Assembly: GCA_022393335.1 (NCBI GenBank)
Contig: JAJEKB010021193.1
Coordinates: forward strand, 1,296,680 to 1,360,679
DNA: 64,000 nucleotides
Source of the DNA: Macrotrachela quadricornifera
Lineage: Eukaryota; Rotifera; Eurotatoria; Philodinida; Philodinidae
Reading direction: 5' to 3'
The notes beneath the pieces were generated by a model. The model was given only the letters and a program-made list of their open reading frames with translations, searched no databases and was not told the DNA's origin. This document shows, piece after piece, positions 35,358-46,144 of this stretch (the stretch's first letter is position 1; each line of letters opens with the position of its first letter). The translations under genes and the position numbers were made by a program.

Positions 35358-36389
35358 TTATTTACAAAAACTTGGTACAGCTAAATTAGGTATCCATTTG
35401 ACAGTAAACAATGGTGGAGGATTAATTATAAAAAAAGGAGATCCTTCTTCTATAAATGGACGAAGCATGAGTGGTGCAGTAAAGAGAAGAAATGCATGTG
35501 TTAATAACCATTTACTATAATGAGGAAGTTGAATCTTTATAATTGTTTCAAGATAACAAGCAATACCATGTAAAAAGAAAAACATAAATGCTGAAAATAA
35601 TGATGCACCATCAAGAACACTAAATGCCATGTGAGTATGAAGAAGACCACTGATAATAAATGTTGTTAAACCTCCAAGTGCTGAAGATGAAAATTTTGAA
35701 CGAATTGGTTCAAATATTGATTCTTTAAAAACAGTTCCAAAATATCGATTATATCTTGGACCCCAAAATTCTCGTATTGATAAACTAAATATTGGAAAAT
35801 TAGTAAATGATTCAAGTGTATATTTATCTTTAGTTAAAATACGAATAAAAATAATTCCCAAATCAAATGGATATGATAATGTCATTAAATATACATAAAA
35901 TAAAAAAACTTTTTCATAAATAACGTGTATTTCACAATTAGTTGACAATAGATAGACCCAATGATTTATTAATAATTTATATGGAAATAATATAAAATAA
36001 TATTTTAAAGCACATTCATTTCGTTTGGATTTTAATGGTATAATAGGAAATAATACCCAAAAAGTTTTAAATAAAAAATATTTAAATGTTAAAAATTTAT
36101 TATTTGATAATATTGTTAAATGAATTAAACGAATTGATATTACCCAACATAATCCTACAATTACCGCTGAAGATAGATAATAATAATTAAGATGTTGACA
36201 TGTGATATACGTCAATAATATACATGGAAATAATGTTAAAATAATTTGAATTAACTTATTTGAAATAGGACGAATAAAATAATAACATATAATTACATGT
36301 CCAATCCAGCTAATAATGAGAGATGAAGACCAGAGCATGTTAAAAACAATTTTGATATCTTTTTCTTTTAAAATAAACTCTTTTATCAT
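35358..36389 (-). CDS. Wax synthase-like MBOAT acyltransferase
   Basis: This encodes a 343-residue multi-pass membrane protein from a single ATG-started open frame, close to the usual 340-350 residues of plant-type wax synthases and related sterol acyltransferases. About eight hydrophobic segments are visible. The family hallmark REFWGPRYN (about 206-214) corresponds to the D-F-W-G-R-R-W-N motif of plant wax synthases. It is followed by an E-P-I-R segment and by FIISGLLHTHMAF, whose histidine (about 251) is in the position of the MBOAT catalytic histidine. Family members move an acyl group from acyl-CoA to a long-chain alcohol or sterol in the ER membrane; the substrate cannot be told from sequence. 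No intron is visible. This family is common in plants, fungi and some bacteria and rare in animals, so foreign origin is a reasonable suspicion. The codon usage is as AT-rich as the surroundings. Confidence 0.85.
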   Translation of the reverse strand: MIKEFILKEKDIKIVFNMLWSSSLIISWIGHVIICYYFIRPISNKLIQIILTLFPCILLTYITCQHLNYYYLSSAVIVGLCWVISIRLIHLTILSNNKFLTFKYFLFKTFWVLFPIIPLKSKRNECALKYYFILFPYKLLINHWVYLLSTNCEIHVIYEKVFLFYVYLMTLSYPFDLGIIFIRILTKDKYTLESFTNFPIFSLSIREFWGPRYNRYFGTVFKESIFEPIRSKFSSSALGGLTTFIISGLLHTHMAFSVLDGASLFSAFMFFFLHGIACYLETIIKIQLPHYSKWLLTHAFLLFTAPLMLRPFIEEGSPFFIINPPPLFTVKWIPNLAVPSFCK

Positions 36390-39300
36390 ATCTATTTCTA
36401 TTACAACTTTTATATTACCTCACAAAGTCATATCACAGTTATCATACTGTTTGTCCTATTGATAATTTTATTTCATACTTTAAACTTTCATTACTTAGAC
36501 AGAACAAAAAGAAAAGAATTCTCATGTAATTCACTTTATTTATTAGAAGTAGAGAATTAAAAAATATCTATTTCTCTTTTTTGAGTGAAATTCTACTAGA
36601 AATATCCTAAAGTTAATTTACATGTTTATTATATATAGAGGTATAAGTTGATAAATAAATCAATTGGCAACAATTGTTGAAGCTCAGAGATATACCGGAT
36701 GATCCTATTGTATCCACTAGAATCAGGAAAAATTAGGTTAAAACAACCATAGTTTGGATCAAAAAACGAAATATATTCTATAATGAGTATAAATAGAATC
36801 ATATAGACTGTTCAATATTTTTTTTTGTGTTTTTGTAATAAATTATTAAAGAATATATCCTACATTATAAATATTTAGTAGAATAAATATAACTATTTAG
36901 ATAAGAGAATCGAATCAATCACCCATTCAAAGTTTTTGTAACATTGATGTATAAAAATATTTTATGAAAGAAATACATGAAACACAACTGTTTAATTATT
37001 ATTGACGAACATTTATGCTTAAATAGATATCGTGGCAATATTATGACTATTATTCTTAATAATTCTTCATTTTAACGTATGTTGTACAGTAATAATACTA
37101 GAGAGAAGTTGTATTTTTTGTCTTCAAAATCGATAAAACTTTGAACGATCAAATTTCGACCATATGCAAATACGATTTCTTTTGTTATATTATGAGTTTG
37201 CTTTTTCTTCTCTTATTTCATATTTTTATAATTGTTCTTTATAAATAGAGATATAAGCGGTGCGGCCGAGCCGCCACCGCTGGCAACTATTATAAGTGTC
37301 AATAATGTTTTATTTACAGTTTCCTTAACTCGATACTTCTACATTTTAGAATTTCAATATATTTATTTTTCATTAACTTTTTCGCTTTGACCATCACTTG
37401 AGTGCTGGCTCTGTGAACAATCAGATGTTTGCGGTTCTAAATTGTAAACGAACTCTTAATTCTGTGTTAGTTGAAAATTCCGAGTTTTCACTTTAGTTAT
37501 TTATATCCATTATATTTTATATACTCATAAATACAAGAAGAGGCGAGTATTTTAAATTTTGATTAACAGAAACAAAATAAAAGGAACAAACTTGAACATT
37601 TTAGAAGCTTTTACTTATTAACAATCACGGTGGTGATTTTCATTAAATATTTATCCTGGCAATTATATTTATTTTTTAATTATAAATTTTTTTATTATAT
37701 TTACATGTGAAATAATGTTTTTCCATTCTGTGTTTGAAAATTAAAATGGCCATATATTGAAATAATTCTTGTTTACACTAAAAATTTTGATGCCAAATTA
37801 AGAAATATGATTGATTGAACAGTAAATAAACAATCAATACACTATTAAAAAGTGCATTAAAGTTAATACACCTATAAAAGTCTAATTTGATTTTCAAATG
37901 AGACTGACGTAGTTTTCAACGGGAGCATCCTCTATGATTGAAACGAACAAAAACCACGATTCATTCGGAAGTCCAGCATTCTGATTGGTGCATTGACCGT
38001 TAAATATAAACACGAACTGATTTAATATGGATTTAGTATTGCATTATCCTCCTAGTATAGTCAAGGCCATAGACTAATCTTTTTATGATAAAGTAGTGCT
38101 TTTTGAACTCCAGGCCGCCGCCACCGCTGTATAACCTTAAAATATCAAATCTGCGCTGCTGAGTATTTTTAAATAATTGCATATATATAAAAATCATTTT
38201 CTTAATATACTTGTAAATTGAGAATTTTTTAAAAAGACAATAAAATTCATTAATAAATGTATATGCTATTTTCTAGATCCTAGATTGACAACATTTGCAT
38301 GTATTTAAAAAATATCCTATATAGAGAAATATATGTCACCTCTCAACCCAATATATATTGAAAACCATTAACAATATTCGGTTTAAAGGTATGTCATTTT
38401 AGGATTGACAATAATTAGTCAAGCTTATTCTTGCTTTCTCATATTTAATTATAATTTCAAATGTATTCAAATTGATTTAAATTTGACCTATATCTCGCTA
38501 CAAATACACAGAAAAATAAACTTAATTTACTTCATATGATCTTCCTTTCAATCGAAGATGTAATAAAAGAAAAATATAGCAAAATTTATTTTACAATTAC
38601 TTCGATGTTGAATGTTAACTAGCTTTAAAACAAAATTGTAACATCGTATGTCTCAGTTCAATTGATATCCTTTTTTTTATTATTATTAATAATGATATCT
38701 TTTTCTTGTATTCAGTTCTCATCATAAAATCAACTTATGCAAATATTATGCAGGTGTCGATAGATAATCAGGCAATGTCGCTAAATATGAATGACAGGTA
38801 CACAAAGGTGCAAGAAACTTATAATCTGACATGAAAAATCGGAATGCTTCACTCTTTACTCTGTATTATAATTGCTATTAGCTTTTTTTCTTAATTAAAT
38901 CATTTTTAAAAGCTATTCATCATCGATTTGTCGTATTTAATAATCAAAAACAAAAATAACTAAAAAAATCTTTGACAAATTTTAAAAATTTATTTTTCTT
39001 AATTATGCGATTTATTTAAACAAATTACTAGAACACATTATAAGTTAATGATCATGCATTCTGTTTCAATTTTTATTAACTTTTTTGATGATTTTACTTG
39101 TCAAATTAGCTCTTTTCGTAGTATAACGATAAAAAAAAGGAAGCGTGCAGAAGCTATTAATTCATTTAAGCCTAGAATATTAATATTGTATTTTTCATTA
39201 GATTAGATTAATGAGGCGGATGACCTTGTTTCATTGTTTCTAAATTTGAAATTCTTCAAGAATAACTAAGTTTTTGAAATCTTGTTCTCTAAAATAGAAT

Positions 39301-39721
39301 TAAATTACTTGTTATAATAAACAACCCATCATCTTTGGATATCATATAACATTAATTATCCTATCCGTGCAAAAAAAAAATGAGACATTCTTGAACTGAT
39401 GTATATGTCATTTATTAAAAAGAGCATCTAGAGAATTTCATTACAGAAAAATATTTATTTTAACCTGAAACAATTATTTAACACTTATCTAATGGTTTCA
39501 TCTTAAATAGAATATCATGTACAAATAGATTATTTCAATATGAAATATAATCAACGATATTCTTATAGTTTTATTAATATCTATTTACCATTTGAATCTG
39601 TGCTAACTTTTCTCTAACATCCTTTTGTTTTTGAATTGTCTAATAGTTAAATATGTGTTTAATTATTAACTTGACATAAATTAAATTTGATTACTTAATC
39701 AACAGAATGTTTTTAGACATA
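36390..39721. other. Intergenic, possible element with GC-rich ends
   Basis: No gene was seen. At 37257-37281 an AGCGGTGCGGC...CCGCCACCGCT hairpin stands out in AT-rich DNA, and CCGCCGCCACCGCT recurs at about 38113-38126. These could be the ends of an 860-bp non-autonomous element, but no target duplication was found. Confidence 0.35.
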
Positions 39722-40723
39722 ACGGGTGCGGCAGAATGAATGGCGGTCTCCGTATTTTGACTATAACTTTTTTTCTTTTTGATCTTCAGAGCTGGTTGTT
39801 TTGCCAAAAGATGCGCCGTGAAATTCTCTACAAAACCATAACTAAACTTATTTTTGTAGAAAGTTAAAGAAAAAAACTAAATGAATATTATTCAAAACAT
39901 AAAAAGTACCCAACTTTCTAAGCCAGCGGGTGTTCTCCGAATAGCTAATGTTCGTATCTCTTTTTTTATCCTCCAATAGTAGACATATTCTAAAAGCAAA
40001 GTATACTATAAGATGCAGCGTGAAAAGCTCTACAAGTTACCTTAAGAATCTTATTTTATATATGCACTCTTTGTTTTCAAAATGATCAAAATTCTGTGCG
40101 ACTAGTTTTCGATTCTGCAAACAAGGTCATCTTTTTGGTACACTACGAATTCATTTTTCTTATTTCATCTTTGTATCACCTAATATGTTCTGTTAAAAGA
40201 AAACTAAATATACCACAAGACGCAGCGTAAAAAGCTCTACAATTTACAAAGAACAAGTCATTTTATATACATGCACATTTTATTTTTAAAATATGCAAAA
40301 TTCTATGCGACCAAAAAATGGTCTTTTTCGAAGAATCGAAAATTGGTTGCATAGACTTTTAACCATTTAGAAAATAAAAAGTGCATGTATAAAATAAAGT
40401 TTTTAGTGTAGCTTGTAGAGCTTTTCACGCTGCATCTTATGGTATACTTCGTTTTTAAAATACACCTACTTAATAATTAAGAAGGGTATACAAATAGCAA
40501 GCATGCATGAGACAGTCGCTAGGTTAGAAAGTTGGATACTTTTTATGTTTTGAATAATATTCATTTAGTTTTTTTCTTTAACTTTCTACAAAAATAAGTT
40601 TAGTTATGGTTTTGTAGAGAATTTCACGGCGCATCTTTTGGCAAAATAACCAGCTCTAAAGATCAAAAAGAAAAAAAGTTATAGTCAAAATACGGAGACC
40701 GCCATTCATTCTGCCGCACCCGT
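39722..40723. mobile_element. Fold-back element of 1002 bp with arms of about 205 bp
   Basis: The ends ACGGGTGCGGCAGAATGAAT and its reverse complement are flanked by TA on both sides (39720-39721 and 40724-40725). The inverted arms are almost perfect for about 205 bp. The interior holds three further copies of the module AGATGCAGCGTGAAAAGCTC (40011 and 40218 plus, 40412 minus). A relative of it also occurs in each arm (39809 and about 40612). There is no coding capacity. The high arm identity suggests recent activity or gene conversion. The termini resemble the element at 45001-45618. Confidence 0.85.
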
Positions 40724-41559
40724 TAATAGTTATTGAGTTTTGATTAACATCATTAAATGGATTAAATATATATAATGAAGTCTAGTTAGCTTTACATATC
40801 TTTACAAATTAATAAACACTTTAGATATTTTGTGTATATTATTATTATTGACATCATCTACGATAATCATATTATACTTTATCTCTATACGGTATAATAG
40901 TAATGGATCGGATAGGTTTTGTCAGAAGTGAAATATCACCAAAGATAATCCAAACTTACGGAACTGTAAGAAGGGAGGATCAATAATCATAGAAGTCATT
41001 TTCTCGTGTGTTAGTTTAGGAAATTCTTCAGTGAGTTATGCAAAATTTAAAAAATAAAAAAATGCTAGATGATCCATTGCTAATGATATAATAGTTTTTC
41101 TCAATAGTCTCTCCATGTATGACATGACTATCGTTAGATATGTATCATTGTTCAAGATACAGCATATATATGTCATACTCTTTGGTACAGGTAGAAAATA
41201 TTCTCTTCGTTTCTTTCCATTCTCCTTAAACTATATGACTTAGAGTGACGAAAAGTATCATTTTCTGTTGATCACTTATATCTAAGAAATTCGATAACCA
41301 AAAGTATATTTACTCTAAGACAATACTTTATATTTTGTTTTCTCTTTGTAATAAAAATTCTTTATTTTTTGAAAAATGAATCTTTATTTAATGCATATCA
41401 ATATAGAGAAGTACGAAATTCTTACTTTTCCTTCTTGAAATACATTGATGGTGTACAATCAGATATTTGGATTTTTCAAATGACTTTTCTGTTTAAAAAT
41501 GAATGAATATACAATGAATAATTATCTTAAATATAAATGTAGTATTCACCTAGAATATA
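40724..41559. other. Intergenic, nothing recognised
   Basis: AT-rich spacer between two fold-back elements, with no supportable gene. Confidence 0.3.
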
Positions 41560-41813
41560 ACGGGTGATGCAAAACTTTTAGTAAAACAAAAATGTCGAAC
41601 CGTCTTTCGCTGGCTAAAACATTTTTTCGAAGAATCCAAAGTATCTCTTTTGGAATCTACGTTGAACTAAAGACACTGTAGAATTATTTCGACCACGGAG
41701 GTAAAAAATCCTTTCAATGTAGATTTCAAAGAGGTACCTCGAATTTTTCTGAGAAATGTTTCAGCCGGTGAGAGGCGGTGTGATATTTTTGCAAAGAATT
41801 TTGTATCACCTGT
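41560..41813. mobile_element. TA-flanked fold-back MITE, 254 bp
   Basis: The ends ACGGGTGATGCAAAACTTTT and TTTTGTATCACCTGT are inverted and flanked by TA (41558-41559 and 41814-41815). The arms pair over about 105 bp with many substitutions, so this copy is older than the one at 39722. No open frame is present. Confidence 0.7.
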
Positions 41814-42284
41814 TAATATAATGATATATAATTAATAATAAAAGCATACCGGAAATAATTATCTTTCTCCTTTAAAACGTTGACTTTATGAACAAGAATG
41901 AGTGAATAATGATAAAAAATAAAACTTTGCTATTATATATACATAAGTAAAGATTTAGTTAGATTAGATTTAAAGAAAAATAATTCAAATAAAGCTGTAC
42001 TTTGTTTTCCTTTTTGTTTTAAGTAAAACATGCAATGAAATGTTTTAAATGTCCTTATTTTAAACATAAAATATCTGAACAATGTAAATTAATTCATCTA
42101 AATGTTGAGATAAATATACAAAAAGAAAATTATAATTTTAATTGAAGCACAAGTAGTAAATCTTTTATAATTGATGTCAATTATTATAATAAGAAGAACT
42201 ACGTATATTTTTTATTATATATTAACCTACTAAGTATCTATGAATACAAGAGAGATATCAAATAAAAACAAAACAATTTAAATC
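41814..42284. other. 5' flank of the small 7TM receptor gene
   Basis: AT-rich, with no element recognised. It presumably holds the promoter of the gene that starts at 42285, but no specific site could be identified. Confidence 0.3.
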
Positions 42285-43277
42285 ATGGTTAACAATACGG
42301 GATTTATACTAAACTTATTTACACTTGTTATTAATATATTTACATGTCTGATCTCATGTATTATAGTATTTGGTATTATATATTATCTTCATAATAATCG
42401 TATGAAAAAAGTTGATAGAGTAACCGTTATACTTTGTGCTAATATTTATACATTGATTTCCTTTTATACAATAATATTAGTTTCATTTAATATTCAAGCA
42501 TTATTAGGAGAATTATATGAACAAGATTTTAATTCATGGTGGTGTTTCTTTTTAGGATATATTGCTTCTGTTTTTCTTAGTGCTTTATATTGGAGTTTTG
42601 CAAATCAGGTAATTATTAATTAGAATATATATTAATAAATCTTATTATAATTTTAGGCTTTATTTCGTCTTTGGCGAATTGTATATTCAACTCATATATG
42701 GCTTCAATATTTTTGGATATATATTATATTAGCACCTATTGAATTTATTTTAGTTGGTCTTTTATTATTTCCAGTACTTTTCTGGCAAGATATTGTGTAT
42801 TTACCAACAGAACGTTATTGTAATGTACCATATACAAATGTTCGTGGTATTCTTTGGCTTTTATTTAATGGTTATGGAACTCCTCTTTTAATATTATTAG
42901 TTATTTATATACGTATAATAAGATTTCTTTATACTCAATTAAATAATCAATCATTAATAGCTAAACAACATCAAGATCGAGATGTACTTGTTATTCGACG
43001 TATATTTATAACTGTTGTTCTATTATTAATACTTGGAATACCACGTATTGTTCTTCTAATAATGTTACGTATATCAGGTCAACAATATCCATATCTATCT
43101 CGTATTGAATGGCTATTTATTTGTTTTTCAATGATTGGATTGAGTTTATCACAAGCTATATTTACACCACAATTAAAAACTATTATTTTAAAGAAATTTC
43201 AACAGAATCAAATAGCACCCTTAAATGGTACCATTGCAGGTTTAGTTCAAATAAGGCATAATCAAATTATTTCATGA
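42285..43277 (+). CDS. Small rhodopsin-like 7TM receptor, two exons
   Basis: Exon 1 is 42285-42608 and exon 2 is 42657-43277. They are joined across a 48-bp intron with GTAATTAT at its start and TTTTAG at its end. The reading frame stays in phase 0, giving 314 residues. Seven hydrophobic segments are visible: about residues 4-30, 40-65, 85-108, 120-142, 165-188, 215-238 and 252-275. The helix-3 end reads FRLWRIVY, where rhodopsin-like receptors have D/E-R-Y, and helix 7 lacks a clear N-P-x-x-Y. Both are common departures in the large rotifer receptor expansions. A short tail ends the protein. The ligand is unknown. The gene is intact and lies 471 bp after the fold-back element that ends at 41813. 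A chemoreceptor or peptide-receptor role is a guess. Confidence 0.8.
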
Positions 43278-43431
43278 ATAACGACATTAAATTCTACTTA
43301 TTTCATTATATATTTAAAGAACATTTTGTTTGAGAAACAACTTCGTATTTAAATATTACTTATTATTATCTTTGTTGTGTTTTACGTCTTGTTTCTATAT
43401 TGTAAAAAATCAAATTATCCTTTTAGTTTCT

Positions 43432-43740
43432 TATTATTAATTTTATGTTCATGAAAATCTTTGGTATCTTCAAATGAGAAAGATTTGATACGTAATATTA
43501 TGGCTGTTAGATAATTGAAATGTTTCAACTTTAATTAAAGGATCATTTGAGTTTTCTACTAAAAAAGTTTTTACTAAACTCAATAGTTGATTGAAAACAT
43601 CTTCTTGTCAATGGAATCCGATGAATTTTAAAAGATCATCTTGTAATTCATTAGTTGAATTGTTTAATATTTATATCTTCTAATTTATTATCAGATTTAT
43701 CTGAAACCGTATAAAGATTTTCAAGTGTTATATTCAAGAT
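43432..43740 (-). pseudogene. Decayed coding fragment of unknown identity
   Basis: On the minus strand, three overlapping pieces in different frames read like normal protein: one with LENLYTVSDKSDNKLEDINI, one with STNELQDDLLKFIGF and QEDVFNQLLSLVKTFLVENS, and one ending FSFEDTKDFHEHKINN then a stop. At least two frame changes and one in-frame stop separate them. The family is not recognised. A helical domain of a larger housekeeping protein is possible. Confidence 0.4.
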
Positions 43741-43774
43741 CAAAATGTAAGAAAAAACAACTAGATATGACTGC

Positions 43775-44135
43775 ATATAGTACGTAGGTGAAATTAACCT
43801 CATATTAAAGTCAAACCAGTCGAGATTCATTCACAAAGCCATTTAAACTGTTTTAGTAAGTTTCCGAGTACAACTCAACTAGCTCTATTGAATGATCTGT
43901 TCAAATTCTCTCTAACTCTAATGATAATACTTCGATCAATAGATGGCACTATAGAAACTATAAAAATTAGAATTTGAGTTAAAGAGAATCTGAGTACGTC
44001 GTCCAATAGAGCTACCCGTCGAATTATACTTTGAAATTTGCTGGAATAGTTGGAATAGCTTCCTGGATGAATCTCAGCTGATTTTATTCAAATATGAGTC
44101 TGACTTCATCTACGTACATACGATGGAAGTACTTA
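43775..44135. repeat. Old fold-back repeat with arms of about 170 bp
   Basis: Left and right halves are diverged reverse complements. Matching words include GTACGTAGGTGAA with GTACGTAGATGAA, GAGATTCATTCA with GAGATTCATCCA, and TAGCTCTATTG on both sides. The centre is near 43960. Clear ends and a target duplication were not identified. Confidence 0.55.
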
Positions 44136-45000
44136 TTGCGCCATTAAATATGATTCGATTATATTAATTATCAAAAATCAGCGTGAACATGCACAGTTTA
44201 ACATTGTAATACATGTTTTTGGCGAAGTTAGGCAAATTTTATCAGTCATAAAAACGAGTCTTCTATAGAAATTTTCTATATTTTATCAACGAAGAATTAT
44301 ATTTATAAATTGGGCCAATAGTTATCTCTAGATCGATGACTTATGCATTAATATTTGTATGAGATCTCATCCGAAAAGAGAAGACGTTTTCATAAAGTAT
44401 TTAGATAATGTTTGATAGTTAAATTTTTACGAGGTATGAGATACGACACAATAACCATATTATCAAAAAACAAGAAGAACGTCAAATGAGCCTTTCATTT
44501 TTATGTAGTAAATAAATATATATACACGTTATTATGCATAATAAAAGTGAATGTATGGCGATTAATCCATCTGAGAGTGAAATCTGTATGTGTCAGTAAA
44601 CCACATAAAACAGTAAGTATTTGAATTAAAATTGAACATTACGCTAAAGTGTTTTCATTTTCTATGAGAATACTTATGAGTATTGTTCATCTATGCGCTG
44701 TTGCTACTTATTATCACGTTATCATTGAATATTGTTTTATGTTCATTCCACGAGTTACAATGTTTTATGTCAAAGCCTAAATCAAAAATTGTTAATTATA
44801 CTAATTGTCAAAAGATTTCAGTTGATCTTTGAAGTCATCATCTGTCAATTAAATATTATTCATGAAACTCTTGAATTTTTATCATTAGACGTTAGTACTT
44901 AACTTGCACTTATCGATTTATGGATCAATAATACAATCAGTTTAGTCTATAGAACTGCTATCGACATTTGTCGAAAAACAAAAAATCTGATGAAGAACTA
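44136..45000. other. Intergenic, nothing recognised
   Basis: AT-rich spacer without supportable genes or RNAs. Confidence 0.3.
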
Positions 45001-45618
45001 ACGGATGGCGCATAATGAATGGCACTCTCAATATTTTGCATGTTTTTCGTCTACAACTCATTCCAGAAAAAAAAACTTTTTTTAGAAAACAATTTCTTGT
45101 GAAATTCTCTAGAAAAAGTATAGATTTTTATTATCTCCAATAGCTTCCCTTAAACAATTGTATTTTGGAAATATATGAAATAGTTGGTTTTGTAGAGGAA
45201 AATTTGCTCTAGAAAACCCTTTAGGTGTTTTTTCAGATACACTTGGATACTATGAATAAATCTCGATAGAATATTGGAAGGGATATTTATCCTAAAAACA
45301 GAGAACATCATTTGTTTTTACATGAATACCATATACAAAGTTCTGTCGACATTTATTTATAGTACTCCAATGCATTTGAGAATTCGACTATACTGTGTCC
45401 TACTAAAAACTTCATGTTTGAAAGTTATGTTTCTTGGACAAATCGATTGCATTGTATGTCATTAAATAATGGAAGCTTTTGGAAATAATAAAAACCTGTA
45501 TTTTTTCTAGAGAATTTGACAAGGAATCGTTTTATAAAAAAAAGTTGTTTTTCTGTGATGAGTTATAGATGAAAAACATGCAAAATAATGAGGGTGCCAT
45601 TCAGTATGTGCCACCCGT
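45001..45618. mobile_element. Fold-back element of 618 bp related to the one at 39722
   Basis: The ends ACGGATGGCGCATAATGAAT and (inverted) ACGGGTGGCACATACTGAAT are flanked by TA on both sides (44999-45000 and 45619-45620). The arms pair for about 160 bp through TTTTGCATGTTTTTC, a T-run and AAATTCTCTAGAAAAA. The terminal 20 bp match those of the 1002-bp element at 39722 in most positions. Arm divergence is higher, so this copy is older. No intact gene lies inside. Confidence 0.8.
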
Positions 45619-46144
45619 TAAAAACACTGTTTGAACATTTGAAATAGTATCAGTAAAATGTATGGCGCTGTTTGTGTTCTACGAAAACTGTCGGGGTCGA
45701 TCACATAGTTCAGAAAAATCCACTGTTTCTATAGGAGATCTCTCGAAATGGATGTTTCTGGAAGTACTATTCCGAGCCAGCACATGAAAGATTTTTTTCA
45801 GTGAATTCCTACTCTTTCCTACCAGAAAGAACAAATATTTGGTCAGAAGATACTGGATAAATCCTTAGTTTTCTGGGTTCGGAATCCTACAGAATCGAAC
45901 CATTCCGGTCGGTATGCTTCGATCTGGAAAGCTGTGTAGGTCAGAAAATAAGTATGCTCTAACACTATTATAGATGCTGAGGTTTTCAACGCGGTAGAAT
46001 TTTGACACCTCAGTAATGAAATTTGATTGATCATCTCATCGATAACAGATTGGTTCAGTTTTCCAGTTAGTAGATGAACTTACTTCCAGTTTCAAGGCAA
46101 ATATTAAATAAATAAGAGAAGTTTATATAAATAATACAAGTTTT
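45619..46144. other. Intergenic, nothing recognised
   Basis: A minus-strand frame at 45843-46034 is unsupported. The readable part of the next pseudogene starts at 46145. Confidence 0.3.

Noticed and set aside
35281..35520. Plus-strand 79-codon frame
   Set aside because: It lies on the opposite strand of the well-supported wax synthase-like gene and is its shadow.
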